Source: Ferrovibrio sp. (GTDB taxonomy: Bacteria; Pseudomonadota; Alphaproteobacteria; Ferrovibrionales; Ferrovibrionaceae). Taken from it: DNA of 64,000 nucleotides. Made by a program: the position numbers and the translations under genes. Within the stretch, counting starts at the first letter, position 1, and each line of letters opens with the position of its first letter. The stretch spans positions 1-64,000 of the forward strand of contig NZ_JAHBYG010000001.1 in NCBI RefSeq assembly GCF_019636075.1, in the 5' to 3' direction. Positions 27,346-36,438 of the stretch are shown here, one piece after another. Under the pieces are notes generated by a model. It was given only the letters and a program-made list of their open reading frames with translations. It made no database searches and was not told where the DNA came from.

Positions 27346-28859
27346 AAAAATTTGGATTTTACAAATATGCCTTTGGTGCCGTTCTGGCACTGGCCGTTGC
27401 GGGGCCGGCAATGGCTGTGGATCTCCGCATCGGCATGCAAGACGATTCGGATGCGCTCGATCCGGCGCAGTCGCGCACCTTTGCCAGCCGCCTGGTTTAT
27501 ACCAGCCTGTGCGATAAGCTTGTCGACATCTCCAAGGATGTTCAGATCGTGCCGCAGCTAGCCACCGACTGGAAATTGTCGGCTGATGGCCTTACGCTCG
27601 TGATGAACCTCGTCAGCAATGCCGTTTTCCATGATGGCACGCCGTTCAATGCAGAAGCTGCCGCCTACAATATCATGCGCAGCAAAACTTTGCCGGAATC
27701 CGTTCGCAAGTCGGAGCTGGCTTCCATCGACACCGTTGAGGTGACTGGTCCCTATCAGATCACGATCAAGCTGAAGCAGCCCGATGCGTCGCTGCTGTCG
27801 CAGTTTTCCGATCGTGCCGGCATGATGGTTTCGCCGACGGCAGCAAAGGAGGCCGGTGCGAAACTCGCCCTCAAGCCGATTTGCTCCGGTCCCTACCGCT
27901 TCGTCGAGCGCATCCAGCAGGACCGCATCGTGCTGGAAAAATTCCCTCAGCATCGGGATGCCAAGAATTATCATTTCGACAAGCTGACCTTCCTGCCGCT
28001 GCCGGATTCTACCGTGCGCCTTACCAATCTGCGCTCGGGCGATCTGGATTTGATCGAACGCATGGCAGCAACCGATGCCGGCATTGCCACGGCGGATCCG
28101 AATCTGAAGGTGGTGGATGTGGTCAGCCTTGGCTACATCTCGATCTATGTGAATGTCGGTAACGGCGACCGTGCCAAGACGCCGATCGGCCAGGATAAGC
28201 GCGTACGCCAGGCTTTCTCCAAGGCGATCGACCGCAAGGCGCTGATCCAAATCGTCTACGATGGTAAGGCGAGTGCCGGCAACCAGCCCTTCCCGCCGAG
28301 CAGCATCTGGTACAACAAGAAATTCCCGGTCGAAGAGCGCGACATCAAGGGTGCAAAAGCGCTGCTGGCTGCCGCCGGCCATAAGCGTGTCGAGGTGGAA
28401 CTTCAGCACCCGAATAATCCGGTTGTGACCCAGATGATGCAGGTCATCCAGGCGATGACGGCCGAAGCCGGCTTCGATGTGAAGCTGCGTGCGACCGAAT
28501 TCGCCACCCTGCTGTCTGAACAGCGGGCCGGGAAATACGAACTGAGCCGTATGAACTGGTCCGGCCGCCCGGATCCCGATGGCAGCATCCATCAGTTCAT
28601 TACCTGCGGCGCGGGCCTGAACGACATGCGGTATTGCAACAAGGATGTCGATACCGCATTGAACGCGGCACGCACGACGGTCGATTATGATAAACGCAAG
28701 GCGCTCTACGATGCCGCCACGGCTACCCTTGTGGATGAATTGCCGATTATCTATCTCGCTCACGAATCGTATGTTTACGGTATGAAGAAGGGCGTGACGG
28801 GTTTCGAGCTTTATCCCGATGGTATGATCCGCCTCAGCGGCGTGACGTTGAAGAAGTAA
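27342..28859 (+). CDS. Dipeptide/glutathione-type ABC transporter substrate-binding protein (DppA/GsiB family)
   Basis: Periplasmic binding protein, 505 aa, with a signal peptide ending GPAMAVD. Hallmarks of the peptide-binding (SBP_bac_5) family are LVYTSLCDKLVDI, LATDWKLSADGLTL, FHDGTPFNAE and NAARTTVDYDKRKALYDAA. It is translationally coupled to the GntR gene and followed by a perfect hairpin and the two permease genes. A nearby gamma-glutamyltransferase gene suggests gamma-glutamyl peptides, but the ligand cannot be read from the sequence. Confidence 0.88.
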   Translation: MKKFGFYKYAFGAVLALAVAGPAMAVDLRIGMQDDSDALDPAQSRTFASRLVYTSLCDKLVDISKDVQIVPQLATDWKLSADGLTLVMNLVSNAVFHDGTPFNAEAAAYNIMRSKTLPESVRKSELASIDTVEVTGPYQITIKLKQPDASLLSQFSDRAGMMVSPTAAKEAGAKLALKPICSGPYRFVERIQQDRIVLEKFPQHRDAKNYHFDKLTFLPLPDSTVRLTNLRSGDLDLIERMAATDAGIATADPNLKVVDVVSLGYISIYVNVGNGDRAKTPIGQDKRVRQAFSKAIDRKALIQIVYDGKASAGNQPFPPSSIWYNKKFPVEERDIKGAKALLAAAGHKRVEVELQHPNNPVVTQMMQVIQAMTAEAGFDVKLRATEFATLLSEQRAGKYELSRMNWSGRPDPDGSIHQFITCGAGLNDMRYCNKDVDTALNAARTTVDYDKRKALYDAATATLVDELPIIYLAHESYVYGMKKGVTGFELYPDGMIRLSGVTLKK

Positions 28860-28866
28860 TCCGATT

Positions 28867-28896
28867 TCACCCCTCGCGGTTTGCCGCGAGGGGTGA
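28867..28896. repeat. Perfect hairpin between peptide-binding protein and permease genes
   Basis: A 13-base perfect inverted repeat TCACCCCTCGCGG / CCGCGAGGGGTGA around a TTTG loop, 7 bases after the stop. No U-run follows, so it may act as an mRNA stabiliser or partial attenuator and not as a complete terminator. The rest of the 145-base gap holds further GC-rich imperfect hairpins and two copies of GGCATGCC. Confidence 0.7.
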
Positions 28897-29004
28897 GGCG
28901 GGCGCGGCCGGGAAAGCCCCGGTCGCAACCTTTCAAGGGCGCAGGCATGCCTCGGCAAGAATGGGGCATGCCGGTCGCCATTAGACCAATGGCAACGACG
29001 AAAC

Positions 29005-29952
29005 ATGCTTCCATATATCAGCAAAAGAATTCTGGTTGCGCTGCCCACATTGGTCATCATTTCGGTGATCGTGTTCCTGTTGCAGAAACTGCTGCCCGGC
29101 GACCCGATATTGGCGCTGGCGGGCGAGGACCGCGACCCCGCGACGCTGGATTTCCTGCGCGAACATTATCACCTGAACGATCCGCTGCCGTTGCAATATG
29201 CCCGCTGGCTGGGGGCGGTTCTGACCGGCGATTTCGGTATATCGCTGCGCACCAGCCAGCCTGTTCTGGACCTGATCGTAGAGAAATTGCCGGTTACGCT
29301 GCAATTGGCGCTGATGTCGATTGCCATCGCGCTGATCGTGGGTATTCCCACAGGCATCATTGCCGCAGTTTACAAGAACACCGTATTCGATTGGCTGGCC
29401 AATTTGGTTGCGATATCCGGCATGTCGATCCCGAATTTCTGGCTCGGCATCATGTTGATTCTGCTGATTTCGGTGAATCTCGGCTGGTTGCCGGCATCGG
29501 GTTATGAGCCGCTTTTCAGCGATCCCGTCCGATCGATCAAAACCATGTTGATGCCATCCTTCGTGCTGGGCACTGCACTGGCGGCAACGATCATGCGGCA
29601 TACACGCTCCGCAATGCTGGAGGTTTTGAAATCGGATTATATCCGCACCGCGCGCGCCAAGGGGCTCACCAGCCGCGAAGTGATTCTCAGCCATTCGTTC
29701 CGTAATGCGATCCTGCCGATCATCACACTGACCGCAATTCTGTTCGGCGAATTGATGGCCGGAGCGGTGCTGACCGAACAGATTTTCGCCATCCCGGGTT
29801 TTGGCAAGCTCACCGTCGATGCGGTGTTCAACCGCGACTATGCCGTTGTGCAAGGCGTTGTGCTGTGCACCGCGGTCGGTTTCCTGCTGGTGAATCTCGT
29901 CGCCGATATCCTTTACGGTGTTTTCAATCCGCGCATCCGGGCCTCGCTATGA
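29005..29952 (+). CDS. Peptide-type ABC transporter permease (DppB/GsiC family)
   Basis: 315 aa inner-membrane protein with six helices. It starts MLPYISKRILVALPTLVIISVIVFLLQ in the manner of DppB. The coupling loop is seen as YIRTARAKGLTSREVILSHSFRNAILPIIT. TEQIFAIPGFGKLTVDAVFNRDYAVVQGVVL near the end is diagnostic. The stop overlaps the next permease start by 4 bases. Confidence 0.92.
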   Translation: MLPYISKRILVALPTLVIISVIVFLLQKLLPGDPILALAGEDRDPATLDFLREHYHLNDPLPLQYARWLGAVLTGDFGISLRTSQPVLDLIVEKLPVTLQLALMSIAIALIVGIPTGIIAAVYKNTVFDWLANLVAISGMSIPNFWLGIMLILLISVNLGWLPASGYEPLFSDPVRSIKTMLMPSFVLGTALAATIMRHTRSAMLEVLKSDYIRTARAKGLTSREVILSHSFRNAILPIITLTAILFGELMAGAVLTEQIFAIPGFGKLTVDAVFNRDYAVVQGVVLCTAVGFLLVNLVADILYGVFNPRIRASL

Positions 29953-30818
29953 CGATATCGAGCGTGATAGCCTCGCCCGCGACAGAGACGCGTAGCCGCG
30001 GCTGGCAAAAATTCCGGCGCAACCGCGCCGCCGTTGCCGGCCTCGTGATCGTTTCGATCATTTCCGCAATGGCGCTGCTGGCGCCGGTTTTGCCCATCGC
30101 CGACTACCTGCAAACCAGTTGGACAGCGATACGTAAGCCGCCTTCGGCGATGTATTGGATGGGCACCGACGAACTGGGGCGGGATATCCTCTCGCGCATG
30201 ATCTGGGGCGCGCAATCCTCGTTGCTTGCCGGTGTGGTCTCGGTTGCCATCGCCGCAATACTGGGTGTGCCGATTGGATTGATCTCCGGGTATTTCGGTG
30301 GCTGGATCGATGTCGTGATTTCGCGCTTCACCGATGCATTGCTCGCCTTGCCCTTCCTGGTCATGGCCATCGCGCTCGCGGCCTTTCTTGGCCCAAGCCT
30401 TACCAACGCGATGATCGCCATCGGCTTTTCGGCGGTGCCCATCTTCATAAGGCTGACGCGTGGACAGGTTCTGGCCGTGCGCAGCGAAGAGTATATCGAG
30501 GGTGCCCGCTCGGTCGGTCTTGGCCATATCGAGATCATGAGCCGCTACATTCTGCCCAATATCCTGCCGCCGATTATTGTGCAGGCCACATTGACCGTGG
30601 CCACGGCGATCCTTGCCGAAGCGAGCCTTTCGTTTCTCGGCCTGGGGCAGCAGGCGCCGGAAGCCAGTTGGGGCTCCATGCTCAGTACGGCGAAGAATTT
30701 CCTCAGTCAGGCACCCTGGATGGCGATGTGGCCCGGAGCCGCGATCTTCCTCATGGTAATCGGCTTCAACCTGCTTGGCGATGGGCTGCGCGATGCTCTC
30801 GACCCGCGCGAAAATTAA
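29949..30818 (+). CDS. Peptide-type ABC transporter permease (DppC/GsiD family)
   Basis: 289 aa from the ATG at 29949, overlapping the previous stop (ATGA). Hallmarks are WQKFRRNRAAVAGLVIVSI at the N-terminus, YWMGTDELGRDILSRMIWGAQSSL, EEYIEGARSVGLGHIEIMSRYILPN (coupling loop), and AEASLSFLGLGQQAPEASWGSML. It pairs with the permease upstream. Confidence 0.92.
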   Translation: MTISSVIASPATETRSRGWQKFRRNRAAVAGLVIVSIISAMALLAPVLPIADYLQTSWTAIRKPPSAMYWMGTDELGRDILSRMIWGAQSSLLAGVVSVAIAAILGVPIGLISGYFGGWIDVVISRFTDALLALPFLVMAIALAAFLGPSLTNAMIAIGFSAVPIFIRLTRGQVLAVRSEEYIEGARSVGLGHIEIMSRYILPNILPPIIVQATLTVATAILAEASLSFLGLGQQAPEASWGSMLSTAKNFLSQAPWMAMWPGAAIFLMVIGFNLLGDGLRDALDPREN

Positions 30819-30839
30819 CGCAACACAAACGAACGCAAG

Positions 30840-32621
30840 ATGACAGTTTTCACAACACGTCCTGAAATCGTCGGTACCTTCGGCGTCGTCACTTCCACCC
30901 ATTGGATCGCTTCCGCGGTCGGTATGCGCATGCTCGAACTGGGCGGCAATGCTTTCGATGCCGCGGTTGCCACCGGTTTCGTGCTGCAGGTTCTGGAGCC
31001 GCATCTGAATGGCCCGGCAGGCGATCTGCCGGCCATCATTCATTCCGCGAAAACCGGCAAGACCGAAGTGATCTGCGGGCAAGGCCCCGCGCCTGCGGGG
31101 GCCACTATCGCGCATTATCGCGCCGAGGGCCTTAATCTCATCCCGGGCGATGGGTTGCTTTCTACAGTGATTCCCGGCTCATTCGATGCCTGGATGCTCA
31201 TGCTGCGTGATTACGGTAGTCTGCCGCTGCGCACCGTGCTGGAGCCGGCAATCTATTATGCCGAACACGGCCATCCGATGCTCGATCGCGTGGCATCGAC
31301 GATTGCCGGTCTTGCCGATTTCTTCAAGGCGGAGTGGCCGACCTCGTATGCTACCTGGGTGCCTGGCGGCAACTTGCCGAAGCCTGGTGCATTGTTTTGC
31401 AATCCGGTTCTCGCCCAGACCTGGACCAGGGTGTTGCAAGAGGCCGATGCGAAGCCGAACCGCGAGGCCGGCATCGAAGCGGCCCGCGATGCCTTCTATC
31501 GTGGCTTCATCGCCGAAGCGATCGATCAATTCGCGCGCAACACCGAAGTGATGGATGCCAGTGGCAAGAAGCATCGCGGCGTGCTCAACGCGGATGACCT
31601 CGCCAATTGGAAGGCCACGGTGGAAGCGCCGCAATTCGGCGGCTACAAGGATTGGACCGTTGCCAAGACCGGGCCTTGGGGGCAGGGGCCGGTTTTGCTG
31701 CAGGCACTTAAAATCCTTGAGGGCATCGATCTTGCCGCGATGGATCCGAATGGCGCGGATTTCGTGCATGTCGTAGCCGAAGCGATGAAACTCGCCTATG
31801 CCGACCGCGAGGTTTATTACGGCGATCCGGCTTTCAGCGAAGTGCCGATGGATACGCTGTTGAGCGCCGAATATGCTGCTGAGCGGCGCAAGCTGATCGG
31901 CGCAACGGCATCGCGGGATCTGCTGCCTGGCAGGATTGCGGGTTTCGAGGCACAGCGCGACCTGACGCTCGGTCTGCTCGATCAGCTCGGTTCCGGTGCG
32001 GTGTATGAGCCGACCATGGCGCATCTGAGCGAACGCAAGGGCGATACGGTCCATATCGATGTAATCGATCGCTGGGGCAACATGGTTTCGGCCACGCCGT
32101 CCGGCGGCTGGCTGCAAAGCTCGCCGATCATCCCGGAGCTTGGCTTCTGCCTCAATTCGCGGGCGCAGATGTTCTGGCTGACCGAAGGGCTGCCGTCTTC
32201 GCTGGCGCCGGGCAAGCGTCCGCGCACCACGCTTACGCCGTCCATCGCCTTGCAGGATGGCAAGCCCCGGCTTGCTTTCGGTACCCCGGGGGGCGATCAG
32301 CAGGATCAATGGCAGCTGGTTTTCTTCCTGCGTTATGTCAATCACGGCTTTAACCTGCAGGCGACAATCGACCAACCGCTATTCCATTCGACGCATTTCC
32401 CGGGTTCGTTTTTCCCCCGCACGCGGGTTCCGGCCGGGTTGATGATCGAATCGCGCATTGGCGCGGATGTGATCGCCGAGTTGCGTCGGCGCGGCCATGA
32501 TCTCACCGTTGCCGGGGAATGGGATATTGGGCGGCTGACGGCGGCGCGGCGCGATGATGGCGGTCTGCTCCGCGCGGCGGCAACGCCAAGGCTGATGCAG
32601 GCTTACGCAGTGGGACGCTGA
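30840..32621 (+). CDS. Gamma-glutamyltransferase-family protein
   Basis: 593 aa, Ntn-hydrolase of the gamma-glutamyltranspeptidase family. The N-terminal part VVTSTHWIASAVGMRMLELGGNAFDAAVAT is typical. The autocleavage and catalytic threonine is expected in GDTVHIDVIDRWGNMVSATPSGG, where most relatives have a DTTH-type motif. No signal peptide is visible, so a cytoplasmic location is likely. Embedding in a peptide importer operon, 21 bases after the permease and 1 base before the ATPase, suggests it cleaves the imported gamma-glutamyl or similar amide compound. Acylase or hydrolase activity is also possible. Confidence 0.85.
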   Translation: MTVFTTRPEIVGTFGVVTSTHWIASAVGMRMLELGGNAFDAAVATGFVLQVLEPHLNGPAGDLPAIIHSAKTGKTEVICGQGPAPAGATIAHYRAEGLNLIPGDGLLSTVIPGSFDAWMLMLRDYGSLPLRTVLEPAIYYAEHGHPMLDRVASTIAGLADFFKAEWPTSYATWVPGGNLPKPGALFCNPVLAQTWTRVLQEADAKPNREAGIEAARDAFYRGFIAEAIDQFARNTEVMDASGKKHRGVLNADDLANWKATVEAPQFGGYKDWTVAKTGPWGQGPVLLQALKILEGIDLAAMDPNGADFVHVVAEAMKLAYADREVYYGDPAFSEVPMDTLLSAEYAAERRKLIGATASRDLLPGRIAGFEAQRDLTLGLLDQLGSGAVYEPTMAHLSERKGDTVHIDVIDRWGNMVSATPSGGWLQSSPIIPELGFCLNSRAQMFWLTEGLPSSLAPGKRPRTTLTPSIALQDGKPRLAFGTPGGDQQDQWQLVFFLRYVNHGFNLQATIDQPLFHSTHFPGSFFPRTRVPAGLMIESRIGADVIAELRRRGHDLTVAGEWDIGRLTAARRDDGGLLRAAATPRLMQAYAVGR

Positions 32622-32622
32622 G

Positions 32623-34443
32623 ATGACGGCAGACGCGGGCGCACCTGTCCTTTCCGTAAAAAACCTCACCACCGCGTTTCGCGTCGATGGCGGGTGGAAA
32701 AGCATCGTGCAGAATATTTCCTTCGATATCGCTCCGGGCGAGACCTTGGCGATCGTGGGGGAAAGCGGCTCTGGCAAGAGCGTTACGTCGATGTCGATCA
32801 TGCGGCTGCTCGATCCGGCCGGCTCGCGCCTGGAGGGCTCGATCAAACTCGACGGACGTGAATTGCTCACGCTTTCCGAGGCCGATATGTGCCTTGTACG
32901 TGGGCGCGATGTCTCGATGATCTTTCAGGAGCCGATGACGTCGCTCAATCCGGTTTTCACCGTTGGGCGCCAGATCGGCGAGGTGCTGATGCGCCATAAG
33001 GGGCTTTCGAAGGCTGAGGCGCGCAAGGCGGCACTTGCGATGATGGATCGCGTACGTATTCCCAATGCCGTCACTCGGATCGACGAATATCCGCATCAGT
33101 TCTCTGGCGGCATGCGCCAACGCATCATGATCGCCATGGCGCTTGCGGCACGCCCACGCTTGTTGATCGCTGACGAGCCGACAACAGCACTCGATGTGAC
33201 GATCCAAGGGCAGATCCTCGATCTGATCAAGGAATTGCAGCGCGAAGAGCAGATGGCGATGCTGTTCATCACGCATGATATGGGCGTGGTTGCCGAGATC
33301 GCGGATCGTACCCTGGTGATGCTGCGCGGTGCGCAGGTGGAAGCGGGTACGACGGAAAATATCTTTGCACGCGGTACCCATCCCTATACGCGGGCATTGC
33401 TGGCCGCCGTGCCGCGCATCGGGTCCATGCAGGGTGAAGCGCAGCCGCTGCGGTTTCCTGAAGTAGATCCGACGACCGGGGAAATAAAGCCTTTGCCGCC
33501 GGTCGCTTCCCAGGTGAGTGGGCGGGGCGGTCCGCTGCTGTCGGTTCGTAATCTGGTGGTGCGATTCAAATCGGGTTCGGATATTTTCGGTCGCCCGACC
33601 GGTGTGGTTCATGCCGTGGAAAATGTTTCCTTCGATCTGCTGAAGGGCGAGACCTTGAGCCTGGTCGGCGAATCCGGCTGCGGCAAATCCACAACCGGCC
33701 GTGCCATCCTGCGGTTGGTCGAACCCAAATCCGGCGAGGTGTTGCTGGATGGTATGAATGTGCGCGGCCTTGCCCATGCAGAGATGCTGGGGCTGCGCCG
33801 CAGCGGACAGATGATTTTCCAGGATCCGTTCTCCAGCCTCAATCCCCGCATGACGATTGCTCAAACCGTCATGGAACCGCTGCTGAAGCACAAGATCGTC
33901 GACCGGAAAGGTGCGCGGGACATGGCAGCCGAACTGCTCAGGCAGGTTGGCCTGGATCCTGCCATGCTGGGGCGATACCCGCATGAATTCTCCGGCGGCC
34001 AGCGCCAGCGCGTGGCCATTGCTCGTGTGCTGGGCCTGAAGCCGAAGCTCATCGTTGCCGACGAAAGCGTGTCGGCGCTGGATGTTTCGATCAAGGCGCA
34101 GGTCTGTAATCTGCTGATGGATTTGCAGGAGCGTTACGGCATTGCCTTGCTGTTCATCAGCCATGATATGGCGGTTGTGGAGCGTATGAGCCACCGCGTT
34201 GCGGTGATGTATATGGGCGAGATCGTCGAAATCGGTGCGCGCGAGCAGATTTTCACCAATCCGCAGCATGCCTATACGAAGAAGCTACTTTCCGCCGTGC
34301 CGGTGCCGGATCCGGCCCGTCGTGGCGAAAGGCGGCGTCAGCCCATCGAAGAGCTGCGAAATCCGATTCATCCGCTCGGCTACGAACCGCCGCAGCGAGA
34401 ATGGAGCGAGGTTATGCCGGGCCATCTGGTGATGAGCGCTTGA
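32623..34443 (+). CDS. Fused two-domain peptide ABC transporter ATPase (GsiA / DppD-DppF fusion type)
   Basis: 606 aa with two complete ATPase modules. Module 1 has Walker A GESGSGKSVTS, signature SGGMRQRIMIAMAL and Walker B LLIADEPTTALD. Module 2 has Walker A GESGCGKSTTG, signature SGGQRQRVAIAR and Walker B LIVADESVSALD. Oligopeptide-type tails (THPYTRALLAAVP and QHAYTKKLLSAVP) follow each module. The fused form is that of the glutathione importer GsiA, consistent with the gamma-glutamyltransferase gene beside it. It closes the operon; a convergent LysR gene starts 22 bases downstream. Confidence 0.92.
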   Translation: MTADAGAPVLSVKNLTTAFRVDGGWKSIVQNISFDIAPGETLAIVGESGSGKSVTSMSIMRLLDPAGSRLEGSIKLDGRELLTLSEADMCLVRGRDVSMIFQEPMTSLNPVFTVGRQIGEVLMRHKGLSKAEARKAALAMMDRVRIPNAVTRIDEYPHQFSGGMRQRIMIAMALAARPRLLIADEPTTALDVTIQGQILDLIKELQREEQMAMLFITHDMGVVAEIADRTLVMLRGAQVEAGTTENIFARGTHPYTRALLAAVPRIGSMQGEAQPLRFPEVDPTTGEIKPLPPVASQVSGRGGPLLSVRNLVVRFKSGSDIFGRPTGVVHAVENVSFDLLKGETLSLVGESGCGKSTTGRAILRLVEPKSGEVLLDGMNVRGLAHAEMLGLRRSGQMIFQDPFSSLNPRMTIAQTVMEPLLKHKIVDRKGARDMAAELLRQVGLDPAMLGRYPHEFSGGQRQRVAIARVLGLKPKLIVADESVSALDVSIKAQVCNLLMDLQERYGIALLFISHDMAVVERMSHRVAVMYMGEIVEIGAREQIFTNPQHAYTKKLLSAVPVPDPARRGERRRQPIEELRNPIHPLGYEPPQREWSEVMPGHLVMSA

Positions 34444-34465
34444 AATATCTGCAAGCCTCGGGCGG

Positions 34466-35374
34466 TCATTCCGCTTTCGGCAAGGCAAAGGCGGCGGCGG
34501 TTTCCAGAAAGCGTTTCACCAGAGGGTTGTCGTGCCGTTCGGGCATGGCAAACGCCATGTCGTAGACCAGCGGCTTGCCATGTTCCAGAATGGGAAGAAA
34601 CACTACGTCCGGCATTGGAACGCTGCTGAAGGCGGCCGGCACAAGCGCGATGCCCACCCCTGTGGCAACCAGCATGATCTTGGTCAGCATCTGCGACACT
34701 TCCTGCCGTATGGTCGGTGAAAAGCCTGCCCGCTGGCAGGCGGAGAGAAACTGGCTTTCGAAGCCTGGGCCCTCCGAAAAGGGAAAGGTTACGAAAGTTT
34801 CCTCGGTAAGCCGACCGATCTCTACTGTTTCATGTTTCGCAAGCCAATGATCGTGCGGCACGGCAAGCATCATCCTTTCCTGACGAAAGGGAATCAGTTC
34901 GATGCCGGACCGGTCCTGCAGGGGAACCACCACCAATGCGATATCCGATCGGCCGTGCCGCAGGGCAGCGATCTGGCTGCCTGTGGTGTCGCTATCGAGG
35001 CTGATTGCGGCTTCGGGATGCTGATTGCGGAAGCGCCGTACCAGCTGAGGCAATATCCCGAGTGCTGCGCTGGCAACGAAAGTGATGCGCAGGCTGCCGA
35101 CAATGCCATCGCCGGTGCGGCGGGCGAGATTGATGGCATGCTCTGCTTGCGCCAGGGTTCGCCGGGCTTCGCGCAGAAAAACCTCGCCCACCTGGGTGAG
35201 GCGCACGCTGCGGCTGTTGCGGTCAAGCAGGGTTTCGCCGAGTTCCTGCTCCAGCAGGCGGATCGCGGTGCTCAGGGGTGGCTGAGACATGTTCAGCCGG
35301 ATTGCGGCATTGCGGAAGCTCAGTTCCTCCGCAACGGCGACAAACTGCCGAATTTGGCGTAGATCAATGGTCAT
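34466..35374 (-). CDS. LysR-family transcriptional regulator
   Basis: 302 aa from the ATG at 35374; an upstream in-frame extension to 35437 lacks conservation. The N-terminal helix-turn-helix is standard: LRQIRQFVAVAEELSFRNAAIRLNMSQPPLSTAIRLLEQELGETLLDR. The remaining residues form the two-lobed substrate-binding-like effector domain (LRITFVASAALGILPQLVRRFRNQHPEA). It is divergent from the metallo-beta-lactamase-fold gene, its probable target, with a palindrome between them. Confidence 0.9.
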   Translation of the reverse strand: MTIDLRQIRQFVAVAEELSFRNAAIRLNMSQPPLSTAIRLLEQELGETLLDRNSRSVRLTQVGEVFLREARRTLAQAEHAINLARRTGDGIVGSLRITFVASAALGILPQLVRRFRNQHPEAAISLDSDTTGSQIAALRHGRSDIALVVVPLQDRSGIELIPFRQERMMLAVPHDHWLAKHETVEIGRLTEETFVTFPFSEGPGFESQFLSACQRAGFSPTIRQEVSQMLTKIMLVATGVGIALVPAAFSSVPMPDVVFLPILEHGKPLVYDMAFAMPERHDNPLVKRFLETAAAFALPKAE

Positions 35375-35375
35375 C

Positions 35376-35392
35376 GATATATTTCTTATATC
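35376..35392. promoter_or_regulatory. LysR-type box between the LysR gene and the divergent MBL gene
   Basis: Perfect inverted repeat GATATA-TTTCT-TATATC starting one base upstream of the LysR ATG. It contains a T-N11-A core (T35378, A35390), as expected for a LysR-family site. The location suits autoregulation and control of the divergent operon. Confidence 0.55.
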
Positions 35393-35463
35393 AATTTGGT
35401 AAAAAACTGTATTTGTCATATAGCATGTGCGACGCAAGACTGGCTAGTCAGCAGGAGGGTAGT

Positions 35464-36393
35464 ATGAGTGTGAGTGATCAGCAGGATGTCAGTCTGCAAT
35501 TGACCCATTACGGGGCTGCGGCTTGGCGGATTACCGACGGGAAGACCACGATCCTTCTCGATCCGTATTTCACGCGTCTACGGTATTCCGGTCGCTTCCT
35601 GGGGGCTGCGGATTCGCCGACGGCGCCTGGCGACAATCGGCCGGTTTTTCTCGATACGGATGCACTGCCTTCCGAAACCGCGCTGATCGACAAGCATATC
35701 CATGGCGCGGATTTGATCGTGCATTCGCATTCGCATTTCAATCACTGCATGGATATGCCGCACATCGCCAAGAAATATAAATCCTTGGTGATGGGTACGG
35801 AGAGCACGACCAACATCGCACGCGCCAATGGCGTGGCGAACCATCAGTTGATCACCGTCAAGGGCGGCGAGGATTATCAGTTCGATGGCTTTTCCATGCG
35901 CGTGCTGCCGAGCCTGCATTCGCCGCTGCTGGAAAAGCGCTATTTCGAATCAGGGGTGGTGCCGCGCGGCATCTCCGTGCCGATGCAGATGTGCCAGTAT
36001 TGCGAAGGCGGCACGTTGGGCTATTACCTGCGCTGGGGCAAGCATCGCATCCTGATGTTCGGTTCGATGAATTATATCGAGCGCGAGTTGTACGATCTCG
36101 AAACGACCATGGTTCTGGTCGCTGCCGCCGCGCCGCGCCTGCATATCTATGATTATACCGGCCGCCTTTTACGCCGCCTGGGCCACCCGCCCGTGGTGGT
36201 GGCCACGCATTGGGACGTGCAGGCCTATCCTTACGGCGCATCGCAGGATGCCGCGCTCAAGCAGGCGGATACTTTCGTGGCGGAAGTGAATGCCGCATCG
36301 CCGAATGCGCAGGTGATCGTGCCGCGGCATTTCGACACCATCCATGTCGATGCCGATTGCAAGGTTACCGGTGTGGTGCCCGGCACGCACTGA
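35464..36393 (+). CDS. Metallo-beta-lactamase-fold hydrolase (UlaG-like)
   Basis: 309 aa from the ATG at 35464, behind a strong CAGGAGGG site. The fold is shown by LQLTHYGAAAWRITDGKTTILLDPYF and the metal motif HSHFNH (H89, H91, N93, H94). The family normally has Asp where this protein has N93. Later histidines occur in LPSLHSPLLEKRYF and VPRHFDTIHVD. No signal peptide is visible. It is followed by an amidohydrolase 45 bases downstream. The substrate is unknown. Confidence 0.8.
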   Translation: MSVSDQQDVSLQLTHYGAAAWRITDGKTTILLDPYFTRLRYSGRFLGAADSPTAPGDNRPVFLDTDALPSETALIDKHIHGADLIVHSHSHFNHCMDMPHIAKKYKSLVMGTESTTNIARANGVANHQLITVKGGEDYQFDGFSMRVLPSLHSPLLEKRYFESGVVPRGISVPMQMCQYCEGGTLGYYLRWGKHRILMFGSMNYIERELYDLETTMVLVAAAAPRLHIYDYTGRLLRRLGHPPVVVATHWDVQAYPYGASQDAALKQADTFVAEVNAASPNAQVIVPRHFDTIHVDADCKVTGVVPGTH

Positions 36394-36438
36394 TCCATAC
36401 GCGGCCGGGTATCGCTGCAGCTAAAGGGGCTTGCGGAT

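Noticed and set aside
32503..34269. 588-codon minus-strand open frame over the fused ATPase gene
   Set aside because: Low-complexity translation rich in H, Q and R with no motif, while the plus frame has two full ATPase modules.
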